Positions 1-10,107 of a DNA stretch of 64,000 nucleotides are shown one piece after another. The position numbers and the translations under genes were made by a program. Source of the DNA: Paenibacillus xylaniclasticus. Lineage in GTDB: Bacteria; Bacillota; Bacilli; Paenibacillales; Paenibacillaceae. Position 1 is the stretch's first letter. The number at the start of each line of letters is the position of its first letter. The notes under the pieces are model-generated. The model saw nothing but the letters and a program-made list of their open reading frames with translations. It made no database searches and was not told the origin of the DNA. The stretch lies in NCBI RefSeq assembly GCF_004001065.1, contig NZ_BIML01000002.1, positions 306,839 to 370,838 of the forward strand, written 5' to 3'.

Positions 1-120
1 TTTATTAACTCATGCGATTCTCTTTCAAACGAAAAATCGACAGACCGCGCTTCACTTAGGTACATTTTCAACTTTGTAACCAAAGATAAAGAACTGCAAA
101 TCATAAAGCTGCATAGCGAA

Positions 121-152
121 AGACCACAAACCGATTCATCGGTTTGTGGTCT
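121..152 (-). terminator. Hairpin after the GH43 gene
   Basis: A perfect 15-bp inverted repeat (AGACCACAAACCGAT and its complement) is separated by only two bases. It lies about 30 bp past the stop of the GH43 gene, and on the minus strand it is followed by TTTCG. The stem is strong but the T-run is short. It is probably an intrinsic terminator and may act in both directions. Confidence 0.6.
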
Positions 153-180
153 TCAAGCGCTAACAATAACAAGCTCTGAT

Positions 181-1644
181 CTATTGGATAAATTGCCACG
201 AATCGAAGGCCAGCAGCTTCCGATTAGATTCACCTCTAAAGACGAAATATAGATGGTGTACGCCTTCGGCTCCCGTTACAGCGGTCGATGCCTCGACCCA
301 ACCCTCGCTTTCATTGCTGGATGGAATGCCCAACGTTCCGACTAGCTTGCCTTCAGGACTGTCCAGACGAAGCTCGATGCTGCTGCCCTCGCTTATACTG
401 GATACGGAAGCGACAAAAGATTGCGCGCCTTCACCAAAATCAACATTCGATACGGCTGTCCAATCGCCGTTATCAATATCGGTCACAGCTAGCTTTACAT
501 TGGCCGTCTCCATACCTTTCGTTGCAATCGGCTGCACACGGATACCCGCGCTCCATGCCATCGTCTCCGCACGTTGCCGCACATAAGGATTCAGCGGCTT
601 CAATTGCTCGACTCCTTGAAGGTCAGCCATGATCTCTTGAATCGAACCGTCTGGGTTCAACGAAACTTGATTTAAATGGGTGGAACGGTACCCTTTCGGT
701 ACGCCCATAGCTTTAGACAGCGTCTGCGCATGATAAGCGATATACCATTGATTCTGGAATTGAAAGATAGCATGATGATTGTTGCCGCCTACTCCGAAGA
801 AGTGTCCTGGATTTTTAAGAATGGTGCCCTGATACTGCCACGGCCCCATCGGACTACTGCTTGTCATATAAGCGATCTCGCCAGCCGGAGGACTGCCTTC
901 CGGACGGATCCCGTCATAGAAATTGGAGCAGTACGTATAGTAATACGTCTTGCCTATCTTGTTAATGCCCGCATCCTCGAACATGTATGGAGCCGGAACG
1001 ACCTGTGCCTCGCCGACGACACTAATCATATCGTCGCCCAGCTTCATGACGCGTGCTGTGTTCGGCGCGGCCTCCTCTCCTTCTCTCAAGCCCCCGCCAA
1101 AATATATATAGGCTTGCCCGTCATCATCAACTAGCACCGCAGGGTCGAACAACCATACGACTCCTTCTACGCCAGGGGTCGTACGCGCCACAAGCGGTTT
1201 ACCGATCGGGTCGATCCAAGGCCCTGTTGGACTATCACTCGTCAGCACACCAATTCCGCTGGCGTTATTGGCGAAGTAGAGAAAAAACTTATCTTTGCCG
1301 TCAATCACTTTATGAGCCGCCGCCGGCGCCCATGATTGCGTTGCCCATTTCGCTGCGCCTTCGGGTCCGGCAGCATTCACAACGCCGTGATTCGTCCAAT
1401 TGACCAAATCATCGGATGAAATCATATTGATCTTATTAATTTTACTGTACGTATTCTCCTTAACACTTCCATCTTCGTCATAGTCGAGTACATCGTTCGT
1501 TGCATATAAATAAACCCGGTTCTTGTACACTAAAGCATAAGGGTCCGCTCCAAATTGATATGCGACAAGCGGATTGCCGTTCGGTGGCGTTTTGCCAATC
1601 GCGGGAGAAAATCTATCCCTATTCGTACTCAACTGTTCACTCAT
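181..1644 (-). CDS. GH43 family glycoside hydrolase (arabinofuranosidase/xylosidase type)
   Basis: 487 aa without an obvious signal peptide, so probably a cytoplasmic enzyme acting on imported oligosaccharides. The N-terminal two-thirds has the GH43 five-bladed propeller layout. GADPYAL near residue 33 carries the expected catalytic base Asp, WLFDPAVLVDDDG near 165 holds the pKa-tuning Asp, and GEIAYMTSS near 255 holds the likely acid Glu. The phrases FFLYFANNASGIGVLTSDSPTGPW and FFGVGGNNHHAIFQF resemble XynD-type arabinoxylan arabinofuranohydrolases. Residues from about 365 to the end look like a beta-rich CBM6-like domain. The gene lies downstream of the furanose-type ABC importer in the same direction, which fits release of arabinofuranose or a related sugar. 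The GH43 call is firm. The exact substrate is inferred. Confidence 0.85.
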   Translation of the reverse strand: MSEQLSTNRDRFSPAIGKTPPNGNPLVAYQFGADPYALVYKNRVYLYATNDVLDYDEDGSVKENTYSKINKINMISSDDLVNWTNHGVVNAAGPEGAAKWATQSWAPAAAHKVIDGKDKFFLYFANNASGIGVLTSDSPTGPWIDPIGKPLVARTTPGVEGVVWLFDPAVLVDDDGQAYIYFGGGLREGEEAAPNTARVMKLGDDMISVVGEAQVVPAPYMFEDAGINKIGKTYYYTYCSNFYDGIRPEGSPPAGEIAYMTSSSPMGPWQYQGTILKNPGHFFGVGGNNHHAIFQFQNQWYIAYHAQTLSKAMGVPKGYRSTHLNQVSLNPDGSIQEIMADLQGVEQLKPLNPYVRQRAETMAWSAGIRVQPIATKGMETANVKLAVTDIDNGDWTAVSNVDFGEGAQSFVASVSSISEGSSIELRLDSPEGKLVGTLGIPSSNESEGWVEASTAVTGAEGVHHLYFVFRGESNRKLLAFDSWQFIQ

Positions 1645-1731
1645 TAGCCTCAGCTCCTGTTGTGGTTAGTATGATTTGGTAAATATTCGACTGTTCATCC
1701 TTATTCTCCTGCTAGAAGAACAAATACAACA

Positions 1732-1753
1732 AGACGGCTGCTGCCAGCCGTCT
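1732..1753 (-). terminator. Hairpin between permease and GH43 genes
   Basis: Arms AGACGGCTG and CAGCCGTCT enclose a CTGC loop, 12 bp after the permease stop. On the minus strand the stem is followed by TTGTTGTATTTG, a weak T-rich tail. It is a likely terminator or attenuator that lowers read-through into the GH43 gene. Confidence 0.5.
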
Positions 1754-1764
1754 GTCTATTTCTA

Positions 1765-2727
1765 TTAGCTTCTAAGCGCTGATCGGCTCCCACTGAGAAG
1801 CCGCTGAAGAATGATGAACATAAAGAGAAGCATGCCAATGACGATTTTGGTCCACCATGAGCTTAACGTTCCTTCGAAGCTAATAATGGTCTGAATAACG
1901 CCTTGAATCAATACCCCGAAGAACGTACCGGCAATGTAGCCGACCCCGCCGGTAAGCAGCGTGCCGCCGATGACCACAGCTGCAATGGCGTCCAGCTCCA
2001 TCCCTATCGCATGCAGCCCGTAACCCGACAGCATATAGAACGTGAATACAACACCGGCAAGTGAAGAGCATAAGCCGCTGAACATATAGATGTTGATCTT
2101 GGTCGACTTCACCGCTAGACCCATAAGAAGCGCCGACTGTTCACTGCCGCCCAGCGCGTAAGTATTACGGCCGAAGCTCGTATAGTGAGCGATATACATC
2201 CCTGCCGCTACAACTGCAAGTGCGATGATGACGCTAATCGATATAAAAGTTCCCCCGGGAAGGTTAACCTTGGTCTGCGCCATCTTCGTATAGAAGGCGT
2301 CATCGATAATAATGGTATTAATGCTGATGACATAACATAACCCTCTTGCCAAGAACATGCCGGCCAGTGTCACAATGAAAGGCTGAATCTTGAAATAGTA
2401 AATAATCGCTCCCATTCCCCAGCCGAATACTGCTCCAATCAGCAGCACGAGCGGTATAACGACATATGGAGGCCACCCCTGCTGCAGCAGGCTGGCCGAC
2501 ACCATCGTCGTTAGCGCAATGACCGACCCGACGGATAAATCAATCCCGCCAGATACGATAACGAACGTCATACCGACAGCCACGATGAGCAGGAAGGCAT
2601 TGTCGATAAGCAAATTGTTAAACACTTGCAGAGAGAAAAATCCCGTGTAACGGAACGACCCGACCGCGAACATAAGTAAGAATAGCGACACGGTTACGAC
2701 AATTGGAATAAATCTCCGATTAAGCAT
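1765..2727 (-). CDS. Sugar ABC transporter permease, YjfF type
   Basis: 320-aa very hydrophobic membrane protein of the ribose/galactofuranose permease family (BPD_transp_2). It carries the family signature VIVSGGIDLSVGSV near residue 55 and the loop AIAAVVIGGTLLTGGVGYIAGT near 245. It forms the inner-membrane channel together with the preceding permease. Its start overlaps the end of that gene by 8 bp, so the two are translationally coupled. The pairing of two different permeases with one ATPase matches E. coli YtfT/YjfF, which import furanose-form sugars. That makes a furanose substrate likely but not proven. Confidence 0.85.
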   Translation of the reverse strand: MLNRRFIPIVVTVSLFLLMFAVGSFRYTGFFSLQVFNNLLIDNAFLLIVAVGMTFVIVSGGIDLSVGSVIALTTMVSASLLQQGWPPYVVIPLVLLIGAVFGWGMGAIIYYFKIQPFIVTLAGMFLARGLCYVISINTIIIDDAFYTKMAQTKVNLPGGTFISISVIIALAVVAAGMYIAHYTSFGRNTYALGGSEQSALLMGLAVKSTKINIYMFSGLCSSLAGVVFTFYMLSGYGLHAIGMELDAIAAVVIGGTLLTGGVGYIAGTFFGVLIQGVIQTIISFEGTLSSWWTKIVIGMLLFMFIILQRLLSGSRSALRS

Positions 2728-3748
2728 GCGTTTTGACCTCCTGCTCCGCCGGATAATGACGAGTTCTCCACCGAGCAGCGATTGCTTGACGGAACGAAGC
2801 GGATTGAATCAGACATACCACTAGAACGACAATTGCTTTCACGACTAGTGTAATCTCCGGTGGAACGCCGATCATATAGATCGTCGTGGTCAGCGTCTGG
2901 ATGATCAGGGCGCCAATTAATGTCCCGGTGAGCGAGAAGCGTCCCCCGTTAAGCGAAGTTCCGCCGATGACGACTGCTAGAATCGCATCGAGCTCATACC
3001 ATAGGCCGGCATTATTGCCGTCAGCGCTGGAAACATTCGAGCTCAATATTAGTCCGGCAATTCCCGCACACAAGCCGCAGAACATATATGCCAGCAGAAT
3101 AACCGCCCTCGAGCGGATGCCGGCAAGCCGACTTGCTGTCGGCTTGCAGCCGATTGACTCCATATACAGCCCGAGCGCCGTCCGGCGCGTTAATAGTGAA
3201 ACAATAAGAAACACAGCAGCTACAATGAAGATCGAGAATGGCAGCATGGCAAGTGACCCTGCTCCTAAATAGTTGTATGGCTTGCTGGATACCGTTATGA
3301 TTTGACCGTCTGCAACCAACTGCGCGATGCCGCGGCCCGCAACCATGAGAATGAGGGTCGCAATGATCGGCTGCATACCGACTACCGATACAAGCAAGCC
3401 ATTCCACAGCCCCAACAAGATTGCAGCCGCAATCGAGAGGCCGATTGCCATAAGAACTAAGCTCCATGCGCCCTGATCTGAACCGTTACGAATCATTAAG
3501 CAGGCGATAGCGCCGGTAATTGCGACAACGGAACCAACCGATAAGTCGATGCCGCCAAGAGCGATCACAAGCGTCATTCCTAATGCAATGATGATGAGCG
3601 GCGATCCGAAATTAAGAATATCGATTAAACTTCCGTACAAATTCCCGTTCCGGACGATGATCGAGAAGAAATCGGGAGAATAGACAAAATTAAACAACAG
3701 CAGTGCCGCCAATACGACAGTCGGCCAGAACAAATGGTGCTTAACCAT
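2720..3748 (-). CDS. Sugar ABC transporter permease, YtfT type
   Basis: About 342 aa with multiple membrane helices and the BPD_transp_2 signature VIALGGIDLSVGSV. The loop ILAVVIGGTSLNGGRFSLTGT is the expected cytoplasmic coupling region. I choose the ATG at 3748 (MVKHHLF) because an AGGAGG-type site lies about 12 nt upstream. The open frame extends to a TTG at 3769, but that codon lies inside the end of the ATPase gene. It is the second permease of the importer, tightly packed between the ATPase gene and the YjfF-like gene. Confidence 0.85.
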   Translation of the reverse strand: MVKHHLFWPTVVLAALLLFNFVYSPDFFSIIVRNGNLYGSLIDILNFGSPLIIIALGMTLVIALGGIDLSVGSVVAITGAIACLMIRNGSDQGAWSLVLMAIGLSIAAAILLGLWNGLLVSVVGMQPIIATLILMVAGRGIAQLVADGQIITVSSKPYNYLGAGSLAMLPFSIFIVAAVFLIVSLLTRRTALGLYMESIGCKPTASRLAGIRSRAVILLAYMFCGLCAGIAGLILSSNVSSADGNNAGLWYELDAILAVVIGGTSLNGGRFSLTGTLIGALIIQTLTTTIYMIGVPPEITLVVKAIVVLVVCLIQSASFRQAIAARWRTRHYPAEQEVKTHA

Positions 3749-3755
3749 CCCGTGA

Positions 3756-5273
3756 TCACCCTCCTGCAATTGCCTTCATAACATTGGACTGACTTAATTC
3801 TTCGCCTTGCATCTCTTTCACCTTGTGACGGTCTCGAAGCACGACGACCCGATCGCTCACCCGCAGTACCTCCTCCAACTCAGAGGAAATAAACAGAACG
3901 GACATCCCTTCCTCTGCAAGCGTTAGAACGAGCTTCTGAATTTCCGCTTTCGCGCCGATATCGATTCCTCTTGTCGGCTCATCTAAAATAAGCAGCTTTG
4001 GACTTGTCAATAGCCACCGGGCTAACAGCACCTTCTGTTGATTGCCTCCGCTTAAGTTTTTAATTAGCTGCTCGGGATTAGGCGGATTAATGTTCAACAT
4101 CCGGATATACTCATCTGCGATTTCGATCTGTCTCTTCTTGGAGATTGTCCGAAACCATCCCCTCGAGGCTTGAAGAGCCAGAATAATATTTTCACGTACA
4201 GTCAAATCGTCAATGATCCCTTCCAGCTTCCGATTCTCCGAGCAAAATGCGATAGCGTGATCGATCGCTTGTCGAGGCGAGTGGATCAACCCCGAACCAG
4301 ATTCGATTACGATTTCTCCAGAATCGGCCTTGTCCGCTGCGAAGAGGAGTCTGGCAAGCTCCGTACGACCTGAGCCCAACAGACCAGCTAATCCGACAAT
4401 CTCGCCCTTGCTAATGGCAAGATCCACAGGCTCGATGGAGCCCTTCCTCCCCACCCCCTTCGCCTGCATGAACAGCTCTCTGCTCCTGTGATCCGTAACT
4501 GACTTCTTCGGTAACTCCTCCAGCACCCGCAAATCTTTCCCGATCATCTTCGATACCAGCTCTATTCGAGGCAGCTCAGCAGCCATATATTCGCCTATAA
4601 ATTCTCCGCTGCGGAGAATGGTGATTCGATCAGATATTTCATAGACCTGATCCAAGAAATGCGTCACGAACACAATCGCGAGCCCTTCGTTTTTCAATCT
4701 GGACATAACGGAAAACAGCTGGAGAACCTCCCCTCTGTCGAGACTGGAAGTAGGCTCGTCTAGAATAAGCACTTTAGCTGATATGCTAATGGCACGCGCA
4801 ATCGCAATTAGCTGCTGCACCGCGACCGAATAATGATGCAGCGGTAGCGTAACATCGATCTCAAGATTCATCCTTTTCTTTAAGAGCTCCTCAGCATTGC
4901 GATACATTTCTTTCCATACAATTCGACCGAATCTCCTCGGCTCCCGCCCAATATATATATTCTCTGCCACTGATAAATTGGTGCATAAGTTAATCTCTTG
5001 ATAGACGGTGCTGATTCCAGCCTTCTGAGCATCCATCGGACTTCCAATTCTGATCGGCCTATGCTCCAGCTCGACCGTTCCTTGATCGATCGAATACACG
5101 CCGGTTAATACTTTAATCAAAGTAGACTTGCCTGCACCATTCTCTCCCATCAACGCATGAACTTCCCCCGGAAACAAACGGAAGTTAACATTCGTGAGTG
5201 CTTTCACTCCAGGAAAATGCTTGCTAATCCCATGCATCTGCAAGACAGGCTTCCGTTCATCCTTTACACTCAC
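3756..5273 (-). CDS. Sugar ABC transporter ATP-binding protein, YtfR/RbsA type
   Basis: 505 aa with two fused ABC ATPase domains, as in RbsA/YtfR. The first has Walker A GENGAGKST near residue 43 and Walker B VLILDEPTSSLD near 168. The second has a modified P-loop GLLGSGRTE near 297, signature LSGGNQQK near 408, and LLILDEPTRGIDIG near 429. The degenerate second P-loop is normal in this family. The start is GTG with GGGGAGAAG upstream. It powers sugar uptake through the two permeases that follow in the same operon. Confidence 0.9.
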   Translation of the reverse strand: MSVKDERKPVLQMHGISKHFPGVKALTNVNFRLFPGEVHALMGENGAGKSTLIKVLTGVYSIDQGTVELEHRPIRIGSPMDAQKAGISTVYQEINLCTNLSVAENIYIGREPRRFGRIVWKEMYRNAEELLKKRMNLEIDVTLPLHHYSVAVQQLIAIARAISISAKVLILDEPTSSLDRGEVLQLFSVMSRLKNEGLAIVFVTHFLDQVYEISDRITILRSGEFIGEYMAAELPRIELVSKMIGKDLRVLEELPKKSVTDHRSRELFMQAKGVGRKGSIEPVDLAISKGEIVGLAGLLGSGRTELARLLFAADKADSGEIVIESGSGLIHSPRQAIDHAIAFCSENRKLEGIIDDLTVRENIILALQASRGWFRTISKKRQIEIADEYIRMLNINPPNPEQLIKNLSGGNQQKVLLARWLLTSPKLLILDEPTRGIDIGAKAEIQKLVLTLAEEGMSVLFISSELEEVLRVSDRVVVLRDRHKVKEMQGEELSQSNVMKAIAGG

Positions 5274-5369
5274 CGCTCTTCTCCCCTTCTCGTAATATGC
5301 GAAAGCCGTTCCGTGCTATCAGCTGCGCATAGGAACGGCTCATAATAGTGATTAGCGTAATATTCGTGT

Positions 5370-6416
5370 CTAGTATTGGCGGTTAGGAAGCTCGCGCTTC
5401 GCATCCTCCGAAGTGAAGACGCCTTCCTTCGTCACGATACGTTTCGGTACCTCTTTGCCCTCGTATATGTCTCGCACCGCCTGCATCAGCTGAGGCCCAA
5501 GTAACGGATTACACTCGACAATAAAATTAATTTTTCCTTCGCTTGCTGCAACGAACCCGTCATGTACACCGTCGACAGAAATAATGATTATATCTTTGCC
5601 CGGTACAAGTCCCGCAGCTTCGATTGCTTGAATAGCGCCAAGTGCCATATCGTCGTTGTGCGCATACAGAACATCAATATCTTTATGCGCTTTCAGGAAC
5701 GATTGCATAACCTCCTTGCCTTTGGCACGCGTAAAGTCTCCCGTTTGTGAAGCGATCACCTTCAAATTCGGATTCTGCACGATAATTTCATTAAAACCGG
5801 CCTTACGGTCGTTAGCCGGTGCCGATCCTGTCGTCCCTTCCAGCTCTACGATGTTCACTTGCTCCGTAGCATCCTTGAACGTATCCACCAGCCACTTACC
5901 TGCACTACGGCCTTCTTCCACGAAATCAGAGCCGATAAAAGATTGATAGAGTGACGTATCGGCCGTATCGACCGAACGATCCGTCAGAATAACCGGAATG
6001 CCGGCGTCCTTCGCTTCTTTCAGCACCGTATCCCAGCCGGATTCGACAACCGGCGAGAAGGCGATGACGTCAACCTTCTGCTGAATGAAGGAACGAATTG
6101 CTTTAATTTGGTTTTCCTGCTTCTGCTGCGCATCTGAAAATTTCAGCTCGATTCCTGCTTCCTTCGCCGAATCCTGAATGGACTTCGTATTCGCTGTTCT
6201 CCAGCCGCTCTCGGCACCGACCTGTGCAAACCCGAGCACGATTTTGGGCTCTGACACTGCATCGCCTTCTTCCGTCTTCGTCTCCGTCGTAGACGCTGGT
6301 GTTGATTCGCCCGCCGGTTCTTGCTTCTTACTGCCGGAGCTGCCGCATGCGACAGTCAGCATCAGCAATACGGCGGATAAGATAACGCCCAGCGTTCTCA
6401 TTTGGTTTGGTTTCAC
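5370..6416 (-). CDS. Sugar-binding lipoprotein of the ABC importer, YtfQ type
   Basis: 348 aa. The N-terminus is a lipoprotein signal, with a hydrophobic stretch ending in the lipobox LTVACG near residue 24, followed by a Ser/Thr/Glu-rich linker. The mature part is a periplasmic-binding-protein fold of the ribose/galactofuranose type (GFAQVGAESGWRTANTKSIQ resembles YtfQ). ILTDRSVDTAD and YAHNDDMALGAIQAIEAAG are typical sugar-contact regions. The start is GTG with AGGGAGG ten bases upstream. It is the first gene of the importer operon and diverges from the sensor kinase gene. The shared intergenic region at 6417-6664 is AT-rich and should contain both promoters. Confidence 0.88.
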   Translation of the reverse strand: MKPNQMRTLGVILSAVLLMLTVACGSSGSKKQEPAGESTPASTTETKTEEGDAVSEPKIVLGFAQVGAESGWRTANTKSIQDSAKEAGIELKFSDAQQKQENQIKAIRSFIQQKVDVIAFSPVVESGWDTVLKEAKDAGIPVILTDRSVDTADTSLYQSFIGSDFVEEGRSAGKWLVDTFKDATEQVNIVELEGTTGSAPANDRKAGFNEIIVQNPNLKVIASQTGDFTRAKGKEVMQSFLKAHKDIDVLYAHNDDMALGAIQAIEAAGLVPGKDIIIISVDGVHDGFVAASEGKINFIVECNPLLGPQLMQAVRDIYEGKEVPKRIVTKEGVFTSEDAKRELPNRQY

Positions 6417-6664
6417 GTTATTGGCCTCCCTTTTGTCTGTTCACCTTATTGGATCGGTGTGCTTTGATTATATGGGGCGTCTGCGTCTAATCAAATCGAG
6501 AATATTCGCTCCATTTTATACTTTTTTATTCATTTCATCTATTTCCTTTAAATCTGTTTGTTTTATTGTCCTTAAGTTGGATTTTCTTGTTTATCGATTG
6601 CATTTTCTACCGATCTTAGCCATAATTCAAATTGATTTCATTATGCAAGGAAAGGTTGTTCTAT

Positions 6665-8464
6665 ATGATTGTTCTGCGGAAGCTCTCGTCAAGCTTGCGG
6701 GCCAAATTAATCGCGATGTTCATTGTATTGACGTGTATACCTCTCATAACCGTCGGGCTCGTCTCATATAAAAAATCGTACAGCACCGTCTTCGCGAACA
6801 GCCGCTCATCCAACTTGCTCGCAGCAGAACAGTTAAGCAGAAATATCGACAACCTATTTCAAGACTCAAGCAAGCTTCTGGAGCTCGGTAACGATCCGAA
6901 TGTACTGCACTATCTGTTCTCGCAAGCAGACAACTACGCTGATGCGATCAGTATATTAGAGACGATGGCATCCTATCGACTTACCTATAAATACGACAGC
7001 GTACTTAACATTACAATGACGAATCTATACGGACGCGGCATTAGCGAACGCAAGGGCGTCTTTCAATTAAGCGGCAACCTGCTTCGCAATCCGCATTTTG
7101 CTTATCTGCTCCGCCATCCTGACGAAATTCTAACCATTCCATCATCTGGCTGGTCCGTAACAGAGCGGTTAGATGGCTTTCACTATTACAACCACGATCT
7201 CATATCAATCATTACGACGGTCAAACAGCGCGTCACACATGAAATCATAGGGTTCATTATCATTGATATCGACGACGCTATTATTAGAAGGAATTTAAGC
7301 TTGCCCATTGAAGAAAGCGGTTTCTTTTATATCGCCAATGAAGCTGGTGATCCTATCTATACTCCTACCGACATTACGCTGGCCGCCTCATTGTGGCCGA
7401 AGCCCGAGCAAATATCGAAGATGCTCTCCGGAGAAAAGCGTTATGACGTCGATACGTCGCATGGTAAGCCGATCTTCATTTTCGCATCGCCTATCAAATC
7501 TACAGGCTGGAGCCTCGTCGGCTATGTCCCGCTTCAAGAAATGATGAAGCAGGCCCATTCGATCCGGCAGTTGATCATCGTTGCTGTAGTACTCAGCATT
7601 ATATTCGCCATCACTCTTCATTACTTCACAACCAACCGTCTCACCAGACCGATCCATGTGCTGAAGAAGCACATGAAGCTTGCCGCATCCGGCTACCTGG
7701 AGGCCAAGGTTACGCCCCGCGGCACAGATGAAATCGCTGATCTAGGCCGAAACTTCAATATAATGTTAAGCAAAATTAAAATGCTTCTGGATCAAAGCAT
7801 CAAAGAACAGCAGGAAATTAAAAAATCGGAATTTCGAGCGCTGCAGGCGCAAATCAATCCTCATTTCTTATACAACACACTGGATTCCATTATGTGGATG
7901 GCTGAAGCCGGCAAGAAAGAGCAGGTCATTTCGCTTGTCGTGTCTCTATCGAAGCTGTTCCGAATCAGCTTAAGCAAAGGTGTAGACTTTATACCGATTG
8001 AGCGTGAACTGGAGCATCTGAGCAGTTATTTGACCATCCAACAGATCAGGTACCGTGACATATTAGACTATGAGCTTCATATTGAGGAATCGATCAAGCC
8101 ATATTTCATCCTTAAGATGACGCTGCAGCCTATCGTCGAGAATGCTCTCTATCATGGCTTGAAGCAGAAACGGACGAAAGGGCTTATTCGCATCCGCGGC
8201 TACGCCGAGCAGAACGCCGCATGCTTTGAAATAGAAGATAACGGAATCGGCATGCCAGAGGAGAAACTAACTGAGCTGCGCCAGGCTTTAACAGAGCCTC
8301 ATCTGCCGCAAGCAGCCAGCTCTGCCGTATCAGGCGGGTTCGGTCTGCACAATGTATATCGAAGAATTCAGCTATACTACGGACAACCATATGGCGTTAC
8401 AATCGAGAGCACACAATCGGTAGGGACGAAGGTAACGATTCGTATACCACTAAGAAAGGAGTGA
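6665..8464 (+). CDS. Sensor histidine kinase, YesM type
   Basis: About 599 aa. I choose ATG 6665 (MIVLRKLSSSLRAKL) because GGAAAGG lies nine bases upstream. The open frame begins at TTG 6632. The order is: membrane helix near residues 15-35, an extracellular sensing region to about 295, a second helix, HAMP (NRLTRPIHVLKKHMKLAASG), a His_kinase domain with phospho-acceptor motif QINPHFLYN near His 400, and an ATPase domain with N-box ENALYHGLK and GIGMPEEK / GGFGLHNVY. It forms a signalling unit with the next two genes. Stimulus and promoter targets are inferred from the divergent sugar importer. Confidence 0.9.
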   Translation: MIVLRKLSSSLRAKLIAMFIVLTCIPLITVGLVSYKKSYSTVFANSRSSNLLAAEQLSRNIDNLFQDSSKLLELGNDPNVLHYLFSQADNYADAISILETMASYRLTYKYDSVLNITMTNLYGRGISERKGVFQLSGNLLRNPHFAYLLRHPDEILTIPSSGWSVTERLDGFHYYNHDLISIITTVKQRVTHEIIGFIIIDIDDAIIRRNLSLPIEESGFFYIANEAGDPIYTPTDITLAASLWPKPEQISKMLSGEKRYDVDTSHGKPIFIFASPIKSTGWSLVGYVPLQEMMKQAHSIRQLIIVAVVLSIIFAITLHYFTTNRLTRPIHVLKKHMKLAASGYLEAKVTPRGTDEIADLGRNFNIMLSKIKMLLDQSIKEQQEIKKSEFRALQAQINPHFLYNTLDSIMWMAEAGKKEQVISLVVSLSKLFRISLSKGVDFIPIERELEHLSSYLTIQQIRYRDILDYELHIEESIKPYFILKMTLQPIVENALYHGLKQKRTKGLIRIRGYAEQNAACFEIEDNGIGMPEEKLTELRQALTEPHLPQAASSAVSGGFGLHNVYRRIQLYYGQPYGVTIESTQSVGTKVTIRIPLRKE

Positions 8465-8470
8465 CCTAGC

Positions 8471-10093
8471 TTGAAGAAGGTCATGCTTGTCGATGACGAG
8501 ATTTTATTCCGGGAATCGATTCGGGATTGCATTAACTGGGAAGCGGAAGGATTTCTGTATTGCGGCGATGCTTCCGACGGTGAGATGGCATTGCCGTTAG
8601 TCGAGCAGCTCCAGCCGGATATTCTTATCACCGATATTATGATGCCATTCATGAACGGACTTGAACTGTGCAGCATCGTCCGTTCGCAGCTGCCGGATAC
8701 GAAAATCATTATTCTAAGCGGATACGGCGAGTTCGAATACGCTAGAAGCGCCATTCGTATGGGCGTTGAAGATTATTGTCTCAAACCGGTAAGTCCCGGT
8801 GAGCTTATCCGATTGCTCCATGAGGTGAGCCATAAGATTGATCAGGAACGGGATTCCCGGGCGAATATCGAGAAGCTGAAGCAGCAGGACAACCAACGAA
8901 TGGCATTAACGAAAGAAAAGCTGCTGAGCGATCTATGCAGCGGATTCGTTACCGCTTCGGAGGCTATTCATTGGGGTTCAACACTACAGCTCAACCTGAT
9001 CGCTCGCTTCTACGTTGTAGTCATCATCAATAGGCGGGATGCCGACGACTCCGGGTTCTCGAATAAGCTGGTGGATCACCCGAATGTACAGAAATGTTTC
9101 GAAGCCTATAACCGCCTTAAAGCTAATGGCCAGCTACAGTTTCAGCACAACAAAACGGAGAACGTCTGGATTATTAAAAGTGATACATTAGAACAGCTGA
9201 ATGAAGAGCTGTCCGAGTTCAAAGTGCTGCAGCAGCTCATTCACGATACGAAGTATTCGAATAACGTCGGTTTATCGGTCGGAATCGGCTCCGTACAGAA
9301 TCGAATGAACAATGTGCATCTGTCCTTCCTCGATGCAGCAGAAGATATGTATTGGCGCAGATTATCCACGCAAAATCGTCTGTCCCTCTTCGAGACGAAC
9401 GAAAACATGCCTGATCCGGGCGTTTTCCTAGAGCGCAGCAAGTTCATTGACTTTCTTAAAATTGGCGATCAGACGAAGCTATCTTCATTCATCCAATCAC
9501 TGTGCGCTCCGCTACATCGTGTAGATTGGAAAGCGTCCCCTATCGGTCGATATATTCTGAACGATGCGACGCTTGAAGCTTTCCGGTCCGCCCAAGATAT
9601 GTACCGTCACATCGCCAATCCAGAGGATGCGCTGCGCCAGTATCAACAGCAGATCGGGAAAATCAGCTCCATGCAAGAGGCTTGCGACTACTTGATTTCA
9701 TTAGTCGAGCAATTCTGGAGCTGGCGCTCTCAGCTATATGACAAATACGGTCATCTGCTTCACAAAGTCAAAGAGTATATCCACGCTCAATTCAGCGATC
9801 ATACTCTTTCCCTACAGAACGTCGCTCAATATGTGAACGTAAGCCCTAGCCATCTGAGTAAAATTTTCAGCCAGGAGACCGGACAGACATTCATCGAGTA
9901 TTTAACACAGGTCCGCATTCGCAAAGCGATCGAGCTTCTGCTGACCACCCCAGCCAAATCATATGAGATCGCTTATCAGGTCGGCTATAACGACCCCCAT
10001 TATTTTTCGAGTTTATTCAAACGAGTAACGGGCAAAACAACGACCGAATTCCGTAAGAATGGTACGGTCCATTACCCGAAGACAGAGTCATAA
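8471..10093 (+). CDS. AraC-family response regulator, YesN type
   Basis: 540 aa. The N-terminal receiver domain has the acidic pair VDDE, phospho-acceptor Asp 55 in ITDIMMP, and Lys in YCLKPV. A long linker region follows. The C-terminal 100 residues are an AraC HTH domain (LQNVAQYVNVSPSHLSKIF and YEIAYQVGYNDPHYFSSLFK). The start is TTG 8471, with AAAGGAGTGA ideally placed and only 6 bp after the kinase stop. It is very likely the activator of the divergent furanose importer and GH43 genes when phosphorylated by the kinase. Confidence 0.92.
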   Translation: MKKVMLVDDEILFRESIRDCINWEAEGFLYCGDASDGEMALPLVEQLQPDILITDIMMPFMNGLELCSIVRSQLPDTKIIILSGYGEFEYARSAIRMGVEDYCLKPVSPGELIRLLHEVSHKIDQERDSRANIEKLKQQDNQRMALTKEKLLSDLCSGFVTASEAIHWGSTLQLNLIARFYVVVIINRRDADDSGFSNKLVDHPNVQKCFEAYNRLKANGQLQFQHNKTENVWIIKSDTLEQLNEELSEFKVLQQLIHDTKYSNNVGLSVGIGSVQNRMNNVHLSFLDAAEDMYWRRLSTQNRLSLFETNENMPDPGVFLERSKFIDFLKIGDQTKLSSFIQSLCAPLHRVDWKASPIGRYILNDATLEAFRSAQDMYRHIANPEDALRQYQQQIGKISSMQEACDYLISLVEQFWSWRSQLYDKYGHLLHKVKEYIHAQFSDHTLSLQNVAQYVNVSPSHLSKIFSQETGQTFIEYLTQVRIRKAIELLLTTPAKSYEIAYQVGYNDPHYFSSLFKRVTGKTTTEFRKNGTVHYPKTES

Positions 10094-10107
10094 AGGAGCG
10101 AAGCCTC